NCBI RefSeq assembly: GCF_003254525.1
Contig: NZ_QFYS01000008.1
Span: 62,001 to 126,000, forward strand
DNA length: 64,000 nt
From: Phenylobacterium kunshanense
GTDB lineage: Bacteria; Pseudomonadota; Alphaproteobacteria; Caulobacterales; Caulobacteraceae
Direction: 5' to 3'
Under the pieces are notes generated by a model that saw only the letters and a list, made by a program, of their open reading frames with translations, was not told the origin of the DNA and did no database searches. This document shows, piece after piece, positions 9,300-19,745 of the stretch. How positions within the stretch are numbered: position 1 is the stretch's first letter; each line of letters begins with the position of its first letter. The position numbers and the translations under genes are program-made.

Positions 9300-10262
9300 C
9301 TAGAGGATGATGGCGTCGCCGGCCTCTTCCTGCACCGCGCGGCCCAGCGACAGGCCGAGGTCGCGGGCCGAGGCCAGCGGATCGGCCAGCTGCGACAGCT
9401 CGGATTCGCCGACGTGGCGGAACCGCTCGGTCCCGCCGGGCGACAGCGCCTCGACGATCAGCTTCAGGGACCCACCCTCCAGCCAGGCGTGCGCGCCGAT
9501 CGGCGTGCGGCACGAGGCCTCCAGCGCCGCCATGGCGCCCCGTTCGGCCGCCACGGCCAGGGTGGTGGTCTCGCAGCGCAGCGCCTGCACCCACGGCAGG
9601 TCGCGGTCGGCCTCGCGGGTCTCGATGGCCAGGGCGCCTTGCCCCGGCGCGGGTGGGACCTCGCGCGGATCGATCAGGCTCTTGGGCAGGTGGCCCAGGC
9701 CCAGGCGACGCAGACCGGCATAGGCGAGCAGGATCGCGTCCGCCTCTCCGGCCGCCAGCTTGGCCAGCCGCGTGTCGACGTTGCCGCGCAGCATCTGGAC
9801 GTCCAGGTCTGGCCGCCGGTGCAGCGACTGCGCCTGGCGACGCAGACTCGCGGTGCCCAGCTTTGCGCCCTGCGGCAGGTCCTCCAGCCGCTCGACGTCG
9901 CGGCTCAGGAAGGCGTCGCGCGGGTCCTCCCGCTCGGGAATGGCGGCGATGCACAGGCCATCTGGCAGCACGGCCGGCACGTCCTTCATCGAGTGGATCG
10001 CGCAGTCGATCTCGCCGGCCAGCAGGGCCTCCTCGATCTCCTTCGTGAACAGGCCCTTGCCGCCGATCTCCAGCAGCCGGCGGTCCTGCACCCGGTCGCC
10101 CGTGGTGGTGATGACGATCAGCGGCGCGACGCGCTCCACCTCGGCGGGGTTCTCGGGATCGGCGCCGAGGGCGGCGGCGATGCGGCGCTGCATATGGCCG
10201 GCCTGCGCGAGGCTCAGCTTGGAGCCGCGGGCCCCGATCCGGACGGGCTGTTGCGTGGGCAC
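9300..10262 (-). CDS. hemC: porphobilinogen deaminase (hydroxymethylbilane synthase)
   Basis: 320 residues from GTG at 10262. Diagnostic segments are [14 protein letters not shown] at the N-terminus, [38 protein letters not shown] and [12 protein letters not shown]. The dipyrromethane-cofactor cysteine lies in [12 protein letters not shown]. The enzyme polymerises four porphobilinogens to hydroxymethylbilane. It heads the minus-strand heme run and is divergent from tsaD, with 71 bases between the starts that must hold both promoters. Upstream in-frame sequence to 10514 overlaps tsaD and is not part of the gene. Confidence 0.95.
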   Translation of the reverse strand: MPTQQPVRIGARGSKLSLAQAGHMQRRIAAALGADPENPAEVERVAPLIVITTTGDRVQDRRLLEIGGKGLFTKEIEEALLAGEIDCAIHSMKDVPAVLPDGLCIAAIPEREDPRDAFLSRDVERLEDLPQGAKLGTASLRRQAQSLHRRPDLDVQMLRGNVDTRLAKLAAGEADAILLAYAGLRRLGLGHLPKSLIDPREVPPAPGQGALAIETREADRDLPWVQALRCETTTLAVAAERGAMAALEASCRTPIGAHAWLEGGSLKLIVEALSPGGTERFRHVGESELSQLADPLASARDLGLSLGRAVQEEAGDAIIL

Positions 10263-10333
10263 GGTCGGCAGTCTACCTCGGACGCGAAACCAATCAGGGC
10301 CTGCTACAGGAGCGGGCCTGCCCCGGCAACCGG

Positions 10334-11437
10334 ATGACCCCAACCTCCACCGCGCCTCAGACCGTCCTGGGACTCGAGACAAGCTGCGACGAGACCGCCG
10401 CCGCCGTGGTGCGCCGCCATGCCGACGGCCGCGCCGAGGTGCTGTCATCCGTGGTCGGCAGCCAGATCGCCGCCCATGCCCCGTTCGGCGGCGTCGTGCC
10501 CGAGATCGCCGCACGCGCCCACGTCGAAAGCATCGAGGCCATCGCCGAGGCGGCGCTCAAGGAAGCTGGCCTGGGCTATGGCGACCTCACCGGCGTCGCC
10601 GCGACGGCCGGCCCCGGCCTGGTCGGCGGGGTGATGGTGGGCCTGTCGTTCGGCAAAGCCGTGGCCCTGGCGCGTGACCTGCCGCTGGTGGCGGTGAACC
10701 ATCTTGAAGGCCACGCGGTGTCGGCGCGGCTCGGCGCGGACCTGCCCTATCCGTTCCTGCTGCTGCTGGTCTCCGGCGGCCACTGCCAGCTCCTGGAGGT
10801 CGCTGGCATCGGCGCCTGCCGCCGGCTGGGCTCCACCATCGACGACGCGGCCGGCGAGGCCTTCGACAAGATCGCCAAGGCCATGGGCCTGCCCTATCCC
10901 GGCGGGCCCGAGCTGGAGCGGCTGGCCGAGGGCGGCGACCCGACGGCGTTCGAGCTGCCGCGCATGCTGCTCGGCCGCAAGGACTGCGACTTCTCCTTCT
11001 CGGGCCTCAAGACCGCCGCCGCCCGCCTCGCCGAGGGCGTGACCCACGAGGCCGACCGCAGGAACCTCGCCGCCGCCGTTCAGGAGGCGATCGCCGGCCA
11101 GCTTGCCGAGAAGTCCGAGCGCGCCATGAAGGCCTACGCCCAGGCGCACGCTGACGCGGGCCTGCGCTTCGTGGTCGCCGGCGGCGTGGCCGCCAACCGA
11201 ACCGTCCGCGCGCGGCTGGAGGCGGTCGCGCAGAAGAACGGCTTCAGCTTCGCCGCCCCGCCGATGGCCTACTGCACCGACAACGCGGCGATGATCGCCC
11301 TCGCCGGCGCCGAGCGGCTGGCGGCCGGCATCTCGGATCCGTTGGACGCGGTGGCCCGGCCGCGCTGGCCGCTGGACGCCGCCGCGGCGGCCGCCGCCCC
11401 CACCCACAAGGCCGGCCGCAAGGGAGCCAAGGCATGA
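10334..11437 (+). CDS. tsaD: tRNA N6-adenosine threonylcarbamoyltransferase TsaD
   Basis: 367 residues. The N-terminus has the [14 protein letters not shown] signature, and HLEGH near residue 123 supplies metal-binding histidines of the Kae1/TsaD family. With TsaB and TsaE it transfers the threonylcarbamoyl group to A37 of tRNAs reading ANN codons. Full length for bacterial TsaD with an alanine/lysine-rich tail. The stop overlaps the gpsA start by 4 bases, so the two are co-translated. Another enzyme acting on the same tRNA position, the MtaB methylthiotransferase, is encoded at 37714-39036. Confidence 0.96.
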   Translation: MTPTSTAPQTVLGLETSCDETAAAVVRRHADGRAEVLSSVVGSQIAAHAPFGGVVPEIAARAHVESIEAIAEAALKEAGLGYGDLTGVAATAGPGLVGGVMVGLSFGKAVALARDLPLVAVNHLEGHAVSARLGADLPYPFLLLLVSGGHCQLLEVAGIGACRRLGSTIDDAAGEAFDKIAKAMGLPYPGGPELERLAEGGDPTAFELPRMLLGRKDCDFSFSGLKTAAARLAEGVTHEADRRNLAAAVQEAIAGQLAEKSERAMKAYAQAHADAGLRFVVAGGVAANRTVRARLEAVAQKNGFSFAAPPMAYCTDNAAMIALAGAERLAAGISDPLDAVARPRWPLDAAAAAAAPTHKAGRKGAKA

Positions 11438-12423
11438 ATCGCGTCGGAGTCATCGGCGGCGGCGCCTGGGGCACGGCCCTGGCCCAGGTCTGCGCCCGTG
11501 CGGGCCGCGATGTGACCCTCTGGGCCCGCGAGCCCGAGGTGGTCGAGGCCGTCAACGCCCGCCACGAGAACGCGACCTTCCTGGCCGGCGTGCCGCTGGA
11601 GCCGTCGATCCGCGCCACCGGCGACTACGCAGACCTCGCCGGCTGCGACCTGGTCCTCGCCGTGCCGCCGGCCCAGCACATGCGCTCCACCCTGGCGACG
11701 TTCGCGCCCCACGCGCGCGACGGGCTGCCCATCGTCCTCTGCTCCAAGGGCATCGAGCAGGGCTCCCTCAAGCTGATGACCGATGTCCTGGCCGAGACGA
11801 TCCCCCAGGCGCGGCCCGCCGTCCTCTCGGGCCCGAGCTTCGCCGGCGAGGTCGCCCGCGGCCTGCCCACCGCCGTCACCCTGGCCTGCCCCGACCCGGA
11901 TCTCGCCGAGGCCCTCGGCGAAGCCATCGCCACCCCGACGTTCCGGCCCTACTTCGCCGGCGACCTGATCGGCGCGGAGGCGGGCGGGGCGGTGAAGAAC
12001 GTCCTGGCCATCGCCACCGGCATCGTCGAGGGCCGCGAACTCGGCCGCTCGGCGCATGCGGCGCTCATCACGCGCGGCTTCTCCGAGCTCACGCGCCTGG
12101 CCGTGGCGCTGGGGGGCGAGGCCGAGACCGTGGCCGGCCTCTGCGGCCTGGGCGACCTGGTGCTCACCTGCTCCAGCCCGCAGTCGCGCAACATGAGCGT
12201 CGGCCTGGCGCTCGGCCGCGGCCAGACCCTGGAACAGGCGCTGGCCGGCAAGCTCACCGTGGCCGAGGGCGTGGCCTCCGCCCCCGCCGTCCGCGACCTG
12301 GCCCGCAAGCTCGGCGTCGAAGTCCCCATCTGCGAGGCGGTGGCCGCCATCCTCGCCGGCCAGGTCGGTGTCGACGACGCCATCCGCGGCCTGCTCTCCC
12401 GTCCGCTCCGAGAGGAACACTGA
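11434..12423 (+). CDS. gpsA: glycerol-3-phosphate dehydrogenase [NAD(P)+]
   Basis: 329 residues. The Rossmann motif [10 protein letters not shown] starts at about residue 7, followed by [10 protein letters not shown] and the conserved [11 protein letters not shown] segment holding the catalytic lysine. The C-terminal domain contains GLGDLVLTC. It reduces dihydroxyacetone phosphate to sn-glycerol-3-phosphate, the backbone of phospholipids. The ATG lies in the overlap with tsaD and the stop at 12421-12423 is immediately followed by the YciI-family start, so tsaD-gpsA-yciI-Rieske looks like one operon. Confidence 0.96.
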   Translation: MNRVGVIGGGAWGTALAQVCARAGRDVTLWAREPEVVEAVNARHENATFLAGVPLEPSIRATGDYADLAGCDLVLAVPPAQHMRSTLATFAPHARDGLPIVLCSKGIEQGSLKLMTDVLAETIPQARPAVLSGPSFAGEVARGLPTAVTLACPDPDLAEALGEAIATPTFRPYFAGDLIGAEAGGAVKNVLAIATGIVEGRELGRSAHAALITRGFSELTRLAVALGGEAETVAGLCGLGDLVLTCSSPQSRNMSVGLALGRGQTLEQALAGKLTVAEGVASAPAVRDLARKLGVEVPICEAVAAILAGQVGVDDAIRGLLSRPLREEH

Positions 12424-12708
12424 ATGCCCACCTTCGTCCTCCACTGCCTCGACAAGGCGGACTCCCTCGACCTGCGGATGGCCACCCGCGAGCGGCACCT
12501 GGCCTACGTCCAGAGCCGCGCCGCCGATGTGAAAATCGCCGGCCCGATGTTCGACGATGCGGGCGGCATGGCCGGCTCGATGTTCATCCTCGACGTCGCC
12601 GACAAGGCCGCGGCCCAGGCCTTCCACGACGCCGACCCCTACACCCAGGCGGGCCTCTGGCGGCAGGTCGAGCTGAACCCGGTGAAGATCACGTTTGGCC
12701 AGCTCTGA
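12424..12708 (+). CDS. YciI family protein
   Basis: 94 residues with the YciI/ferredoxin-like fold pattern: MPTFVLHCLDKADSLDLR at the start, then RERHLAYVQS, which carries the family's conserved histidine, and a C-terminal WRQVELNPVKI. YciI-like proteins are small dimers with a putative His/Asp pair; the substrate is unknown for most. The start directly abuts the gpsA stop and the stop overlaps the Rieske gene by 14 bases, which indicates coupled expression. Confidence 0.85.
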   Translation: MPTFVLHCLDKADSLDLRMATRERHLAYVQSRAADVKIAGPMFDDAGGMAGSMFILDVADKAAAQAFHDADPYTQAGLWRQVELNPVKITFGQL

Positions 12709-13060
12709 GCCCGGCAATCCGGCCCGCCCGCCGGCCGGGACACGCCTCTGCGCCCTCGCCGAGATCCAGGACCCCGGCGGCAAGTCGTTCCGCTTCCGGC
12801 ACGACACCCGGATGTTCGCCGGCTTCGTGGTCCGCCAGGGCGATGGCGTGCGCGGCTTCGTGGACTCGTGCCCGCACGCCGGCTGGCCGCTCAGCGCCCT
12901 GGACGACCGCTACCTGACCCGCGACGCCCGCCACATCCTCTGCGCGGGCCACGGCGCCCTGTTCACCCTGGACGGCCTCTGCGTCGCCGGCCCTTGCGTG
13001 AAGCAGAGCCTCGCCCCCTGGCCGGTCGAGGTGCGGGACGACGAGGTCTGGACCGCCTAG
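12695..13060 (+). CDS. Rieske [2Fe-2S] domain protein
   Basis: 121 residues from a TTG start at 12695 inside the YciI gene. Two cluster-binding boxes are present: CPHAG and CAGHG, giving the C-x-H...C-x2-H Rieske pattern about 20 residues apart. There is no signal peptide or oxygenase catalytic domain, so this is a stand-alone ferredoxin-like Rieske protein that probably transfers electrons to an unknown partner. The stop codon overlaps the stop of the convergent creatininase-family gene. The TTG start is inferred, as no ATG lies in frame nearby. Confidence 0.8.
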   Translation: MASSEPGNPARPPAGTRLCALAEIQDPGGKSFRFRHDTRMFAGFVVRQGDGVRGFVDSCPHAGWPLSALDDRYLTRDARHILCAGHGALFTLDGLCVAGPCVKQSLAPWPVEVRDDEVWTA

Positions 13061-13800
13061 CGGGTCTCGGCCCCAAACGCCGCCACGTCCTCCAGAAGCG
13101 ACCTGGCCGCGAGCTTCACCAGCTCGCCGCCCTTCTCGGGGGTCGCCAGGCCCGGGTCCGACCCCATGCGGCCGTCGGCATAGCGGGCGCGGAAGTCGTG
13201 GGCTTCCCGGATCGGGCCGGTGGGGGCGATCTGCGGCGCGTAGTTGGCGCTCTTGATGGAGTCCGGATAGGCCCACTGGGTGACCGCGATCTCGGACGGG
13301 GTGGCGTGGCTGCCGTGGCCCACCGGGAACTGCTGGTTGGCGAGGGCGGTGACGCCCGCCAGGTCCCACCAGTTCTTCAGCTTGCAGGCGAAGCCCCGGT
13401 CGCGCCCGGCGTAGCTGGCCTCGGCGTAGAGTTCGGAGAACGCCGCCTCGATGGTCGCCACATTCCCGCCGTGGCCGTTCAGGAAGTAGAGTTTCGTGAA
13501 GCCCGCGTGCGCCAGGCTGCGGCACCAGTCGCCGATCGCCAGCATGAAGGTCGAGGGCCTGAGCGCGATCGTCCCCGGGAAATCCAGGTGGTGCTGCGCC
13601 ATGCCGATGTTGAATGTCGGCCCCACCAGGATGTCGCCATCCTTCTGCGCCTCGTGGGCGATGATCTCCGGGCACAGCCAGTCGGTGCCGAGCAGGCCGG
13701 TCGGCCCATGCTGCTCGTTGGAGCCGATCGGAATCACCACCGTCTTGGAACGGGCCAGGAAGCTCTCGATCTCGGCCCAGGTGGAGAGGTGCAGCAGCAT
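13057..13800 (-). CDS. creatininase family amidohydrolase
   Basis: 247 residues. Metal-ligand motifs of the family are visible: IPIGSNEQHGPT near residues 23-34, GTDW at about 38-41, FLNGHGGN near residue 106 and VGHGSHATPSE near residue 165. The family hydrolyses cyclic amides (creatinine, a formamidopyrimidine, mycofactocin precursor peptide); the substrate here is not evident. The start at 13800 is preceded by AAGGGA. It is convergent with the Rieske gene and the two stop codons overlap. Confidence 0.88.
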   Translation of the reverse strand: MLLHLSTWAEIESFLARSKTVVIPIGSNEQHGPTGLLGTDWLCPEIIAHEAQKDGDILVGPTFNIGMAQHHLDFPGTIALRPSTFMLAIGDWCRSLAHAGFTKLYFLNGHGGNVATIEAAFSELYAEASYAGRDRGFACKLKNWWDLAGVTALANQQFPVGHGSHATPSEIAVTQWAYPDSIKSANYAPQIAPTGPIREAHDFRARYADGRMGSDPGLATPEKGGELVKLAARSLLEDVAAFGAETR

Positions 13801-13892
13801 ATGGGGGTCCCTTGACGGTGCGCGCGCAGGTTGGGTCCCGCGCGTCGGAATCGCTTGTACAGTAAGCCTGAAACGCGCCGTTGCGCGACGGG

Positions 13893-14378
13893 TCAGAAGC
13901 GGGCCTCGGCCACCTGTATGGTCATGTCGCGGGCCTGCATCCCCACCAGCCGCCAGCCATCCTTGCCCTTGCCGAAGGTCAGGAGACAGTCGGAACCGCC
14001 CTGGCGCAGGCAGACCTTGCGCTCGCCCAGCGGCTTCAGCATCCGCCGCACCTCGTCGGGCGCCGGCGCCTCGGTGCGGCGGCGGCCCTGGGCGTCCACC
14101 AGGCGGATGGCCTCGGGGCTGATCATCCGGTCGAGGGCGAACTCCGACGGCCCGCCCTCCACGTCCAGCGCCTTGGTCTTCGCCATGGCCGTCACCTGCC
14201 GGCGGACATCGTCGCGCAGGGCGGCACGGTCGATCTCGGCCTCGAACGCCGCCTGGTCGTCGTTCATCGCGGCGGTGAGCAACCGGGTGGCCGCCTCGGC
14301 CGCGCCCTTCGGCGCGCCGCCGCCACAAGCCGAAAGAACGAGGGCCAGGGCGGCGAGGAGGGGCAATTTCCGACGCAT
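13893..14378 (-). CDS. DUF2939-like lipoprotein
   Basis: 161 residues with a lipoprotein signal: MRRKLPLLAALALVL followed by the lipobox LSAC, predicting lipidation at Cys18. The mature domain starts with a helix-rich stretch (AATRLLTAAMNDDQAAFEAE) of the DUF2939 kind, with two cysteines near residues 125-132 that could form a disulphide. Probably anchored in the outer membrane or periplasmic face; function unknown. It is divergent from acs, with 118 bases between starts. Confidence 0.75.
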   Translation of the reverse strand: MRRKLPLLAALALVLSACGGGAPKGAAEAATRLLTAAMNDDQAAFEAEIDRAALRDDVRRQVTAMAKTKALDVEGGPSEFALDRMISPEAIRLVDAQGRRRTEAPAPDEVRRMLKPLGERKVCLRQGGSDCLLTFGKGKDGWRLVGMQARDMTIQVAEARF

Positions 14379-14496
14379 CGGCGGAAAATCCCCGCCTGCC
14401 TGAGTCGCCGCAAGAGGCTGACGGTGCGGCGAGTTGCGCCGCGCCCCCCGGGCGGATACTGCGAAATGGAAGTCCGGTCCTGCGGGAGGTTTGAGC

Positions 14497-16836
<2,340 letters not shown>

Positions 16837-16837
16837 C

Positions 16838-17794
16838 GTGACCCCTGAGCTCCCGCCGCCGCTGCGCGCGGCGCTCGAGCGGGAGCTCGCCGGGGCCTCG
16901 CGCCGCGACCTCGCCCAGCGCAGCGCGGCGACCACCGCCGCCTACCGTTCGGGCCGGACCTCGGCCGCCGCCATCAAGGGCGCGGACGACGCCCTGGCCT
17001 ATGCCCTGACCCGCCTGCCGGCGACCTACGCCGCCTGCGCCACCGTCTTCGCCGAGGCGCGTCGGATGGCGCCCGACTTCGCGCCCGCCTCGCTGCTGGA
17101 CGCCGGCTGCGGCCCCGGGACGGGAAGCTGGGCGGCGCGCGAGGCCTTCCCTTCCCTCGACCGGATCACGTGGCTCGACGCCAGCGCGCCGTTCCTCGAC
17201 CTCGCCTGCCGGCTGGCGGGCGACGACCTGTCGGCCGAGCCCCAGCGCCGCGACCTCACCGCCGGCGGGTTCCCCAAGGCGGATGTGGTGCTCGCCAGCT
17301 ACGCCCTGGCCGAGATCGCCCCGCCAGCCCAGCCCGGCGTGGTCGCCAGCCTGTGGGAGGCCGCAGAGGGCCTGCTGATCCTGGTGGAGCCCGGCACACC
17401 GGCCGGCTTCGAGCGCCTGCGCGCCGCCCGGACAGGGCTGATCGCCGACGGCGCCCGCATCCTCGCCCCCTGCCCGCACGACGGCGCCTGCCCGATCGCC
17501 GCGCCCGACTGGTGCCACTTCAGCGTCCGCCTGCCGCGCTCGCGCGACCACCGCCTCGCCAAGGGCGCCGAAGTCCCGTTCGAGGACGAGAAGTTCACCT
17601 ATCTGGTCGCCGCGAGGCCGCACATCGCCGCCGAGGTCCGCACGCCCCGCGTCCTCGCCCGCCCCCGCGCCGGCAAGCCCGGGATCGACCTGAAGCTCTG
17701 CACCGAAGCGGGCCTGGAAGAGCGCTTCGTCGCCAGGCGAGACAAGACCGCCCACGCCAAGGCCCGCCGCCTCGACTGGGGCGACGCGCTCTAA
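16838..17794 (+). CDS. Rsm22-type ribosomal small-subunit methyltransferase-like protein
   Basis: 318 residues from GTG at 16838, 2 bases after the acs stop. The SAM-binding loop LLDAGCGPGTGSWAA lies near residue 88. A cysteine cluster CPHDGACP...DWCHF (about residues 213-231) matches the iron-sulphur-binding region of Rsm22/METTL17 proteins, which associate with the small ribosomal subunit. Whether it methylates rRNA is unproven in most members. It follows acs closely and converges on the LysR gene, with overlapping stop codons at 17791-17794. Confidence 0.85.
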   Translation: MTPELPPPLRAALERELAGASRRDLAQRSAATTAAYRSGRTSAAAIKGADDALAYALTRLPATYAACATVFAEARRMAPDFAPASLLDAGCGPGTGSWAAREAFPSLDRITWLDASAPFLDLACRLAGDDLSAEPQRRDLTAGGFPKADVVLASYALAEIAPPAQPGVVASLWEAAEGLLILVEPGTPAGFERLRAARTGLIADGARILAPCPHDGACPIAAPDWCHFSVRLPRSRDHRLAKGAEVPFEDEKFTYLVAARPHIAAEVRTPRVLARPRAGKPGIDLKLCTEAGLEERFVARRDKTAHAKARRLDWGDAL

Positions 17795-18750
17795 CCGACC
17801 CCGCGGATCGGGAACGGCACGACCGCCGCCGCGTCCTCTTCCCGGCGCAGACGGCTGCGTTCCTCGACGCGTTTGAAGAAGTCCTGCAGGTACGGCACCA
17901 GGAAGTCGATGAACGCCCGCACCCGTGGCGTGTCCTTCAGCTCACGGCGCGTAACGATCCAGGAGCTGGCCCGGCCCTCGGGAATGTCCTCCGAGCAGCG
18001 CACGAGCTCGCGGTCGGGATCGGCGACGGTGCAGGGCAGGGCGCCGATGCCCAGACCCGCTTTCACCGCATAGACGAGGCTGCCCATGCTGTTGCTGCGG
18101 GTGATCGGCGGCTTGCCGCCCGAGTAGCGCATCATCCAGGTGGCGGCCGCGATCTCGCCGCCCTCCGGGGCCACGTCGATGAGGTCGTGATCCTTCAGCT
18201 CGTCCAGCGAGCCTGGCGTCCCGCGGCGAATGGCGTACTCGCGGCTGCAATAGAGCGCCATCGGGTGCTCGGTGATCTTGCGCGCGACCAGGTCCGAGGC
18301 CGCCAACTCCACGGCCGTCCGGATCGCCAGATCCGCCTCGCCGCTCGCCAGGTCCAGCGACCGGTCCGTGATGACGAGATCCACCTGCACGTCGGGATGC
18401 AGCTTCCGGAACTCGGCCAGCGCCGGGATGATCATGGTGTTGGCCACCAGCTCGTTGGTGGTGAGCCGGAGCGCCCCGGCCACGCCGCGCATCTGGCTGG
18501 CCGCATGGTTCTCGAACCGGATCGCCGCCCGCTCGACGTTCTCTGCTTCGGAGATCAGCGCCTCGCCGGCCTCGGTAAGGCGGCTGCCGGTCTGGCCCCG
18601 CTCGAACAGCTTGAAGCCCAGCTCGTGCTCCAGGCTTTCGATCCGCCGGGCGACGGTGGTCTGGTTGACGCCCAGCGCCTTTGACGCCGCCAGGGTCGAA
18701 CCGCCCCGCGCGACGGCCAGGAAGGCCTTCAGGTCGTTCCAGTCGAACAT
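17791..18750 (-). CDS. LysR family transcriptional regulator
   Basis: 319 residues from ATG at 18750 (FDWNDLKAFLAVARGG). An N-terminal winged HTH (SKALGVNQTTVARRIESLE) is followed by a LysR substrate-binding domain. It resembles the subgroup that begins with W-D-L-K/R-F. It is divergent from a glutathione transferase gene with 128 bases between, the usual layout for a LysR regulator and its target. The effector is unknown. Confidence 0.9.
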   Translation of the reverse strand: MFDWNDLKAFLAVARGGSTLAASKALGVNQTTVARRIESLEHELGFKLFERGQTGSRLTEAGEALISEAENVERAAIRFENHAASQMRGVAGALRLTTNELVANTMIIPALAEFRKLHPDVQVDLVITDRSLDLASGEADLAIRTAVELAASDLVARKITEHPMALYCSREYAIRRGTPGSLDELKDHDLIDVAPEGGEIAAATWMMRYSGGKPPITRSNSMGSLVYAVKAGLGIGALPCTVADPDRELVRCSEDIPEGRASSWIVTRRELKDTPRVRAFIDFLVPYLQDFFKRVEERSRLRREEDAAAVVPFPIRGVG

Positions 18751-18765
18751 GCCGGCATTCTGCGG

Positions 18766-18787
18766 TTGTGCAGAGCTGGACTGCAAG
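18766..18787. promoter_or_regulatory. candidate LysR operator
   Basis: Imperfect dyad TTGTGCAG - 7 bases - CTGCAAG, with perfect inner arms TGCAG/CTGCA at 18769-18773 and 18781-18785. It lies 16-37 bases upstream of the lysR start, in the lysR/gst intergenic region, where an autoregulatory LysR site is expected. Found by eye and short. Confidence 0.3.
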
Positions 18788-18878
18788 AGCGCAGATCACC
18801 CAACGTCATGCTTTAACCGTATCTATCGCGCCGCTGCGGAGCTCCCCCGGGCTTCGGACGGCCAAGAATGGTGTGTGC

Positions 18879-19544
18879 ATGAAACTCTACTGTGACCCGA
18901 TCTCCACGACCTCCCGGCCCATCCTGATGTTCCTCGCCGAACAGGATCTGCCGGTCGAGATCGTGAAGGTCGACCTGCTCGCCGGCGCCCAGCAGACGCC
19001 CGAGTACCTGGCGATCAACCCCAATGGCATCGTGCCCTTCCTCGTCGACGGCGACTTCCGCATCGGCGAGAGCGCGGCGATCCTGAAGTACCTGGCGATC
19101 CGCGCCCAGGCGACCGCCTATCCCGAAGGCCTGCAGGCCCAGGTGAAGGTGGACGAGGCGATCTCCTGGTTCTCGACTCAGTTCCACGAGGCCTTCTGCG
19201 TGATGACCTGCTACCCGGCGATCGGCGTGCCCAAGGGCGCCTCGCCCGAGCTGCTGGCGGCGCTTTCGGCCTACGGCCATGACCATTCGCCCCGCTGGCT
19301 CAAGGTGCTGGACCAGCACATGCTGGCCGGCCAGCCCTACGTCTGCGGCGACCAGATCACCCTCGCCGACTACCTGGGCCTCTCCTACGTCCTGCTCGGC
19401 GACTTCGTGGCCTACGACTTCGACGGCTACCCGAACATCCAGGCCTGGATCGCCCGCATGAAGGCGCGACCGTCCTTCCTCTCCGCCTACGCCGCCTTCG
19501 AGACTTTCGCGGGCTTCATCCGCGGCCAGGCCCAGGCGGCCTGA
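18879..19544 (+). CDS. glutathione S-transferase family protein
   Basis: 221 residues. Thioredoxin-like N-terminal domain MKLYCDPISTTSRPI with the glutathione-site segment NPNGIVPFLVDGDFRIGESAAIL (the VP and ES pairs are typical), then an all-helical C-terminal domain containing DQITLADYLGLSY with the N-capping-box aspartate. It resembles theta-like bacterial GSTs. Detoxification or isomerisation of a hydrophobic electrophile is likely; the substrate is unknown. The divergent LysR gene probably regulates it. Confidence 0.9.
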   Translation: MKLYCDPISTTSRPILMFLAEQDLPVEIVKVDLLAGAQQTPEYLAINPNGIVPFLVDGDFRIGESAAILKYLAIRAQATAYPEGLQAQVKVDEAISWFSTQFHEAFCVMTCYPAIGVPKGASPELLAALSAYGHDHSPRWLKVLDQHMLAGQPYVCGDQITLADYLGLSYVLLGDFVAYDFDGYPNIQAWIARMKARPSFLSAYAAFETFAGFIRGQAQAA

Positions 19545-19745
19545 AGACAGTCCTCCCTCCCACTCCCCGACCGGAGGGAGACCAGGCCGGCGTATCGCCC
19601 CACGTGCCGCCGGCCCATCGTCCGCGCCCTTCCCGCGATCTCCCCGACGCGGAAAGGGGGCGGGCACATGACAGCGACTTAAGCTTCCCACGTCCGGGTT
19701 GAGTGGTAAGGATCGCCCCTTCCTGCCCTTGCACCGGGATAGTCC

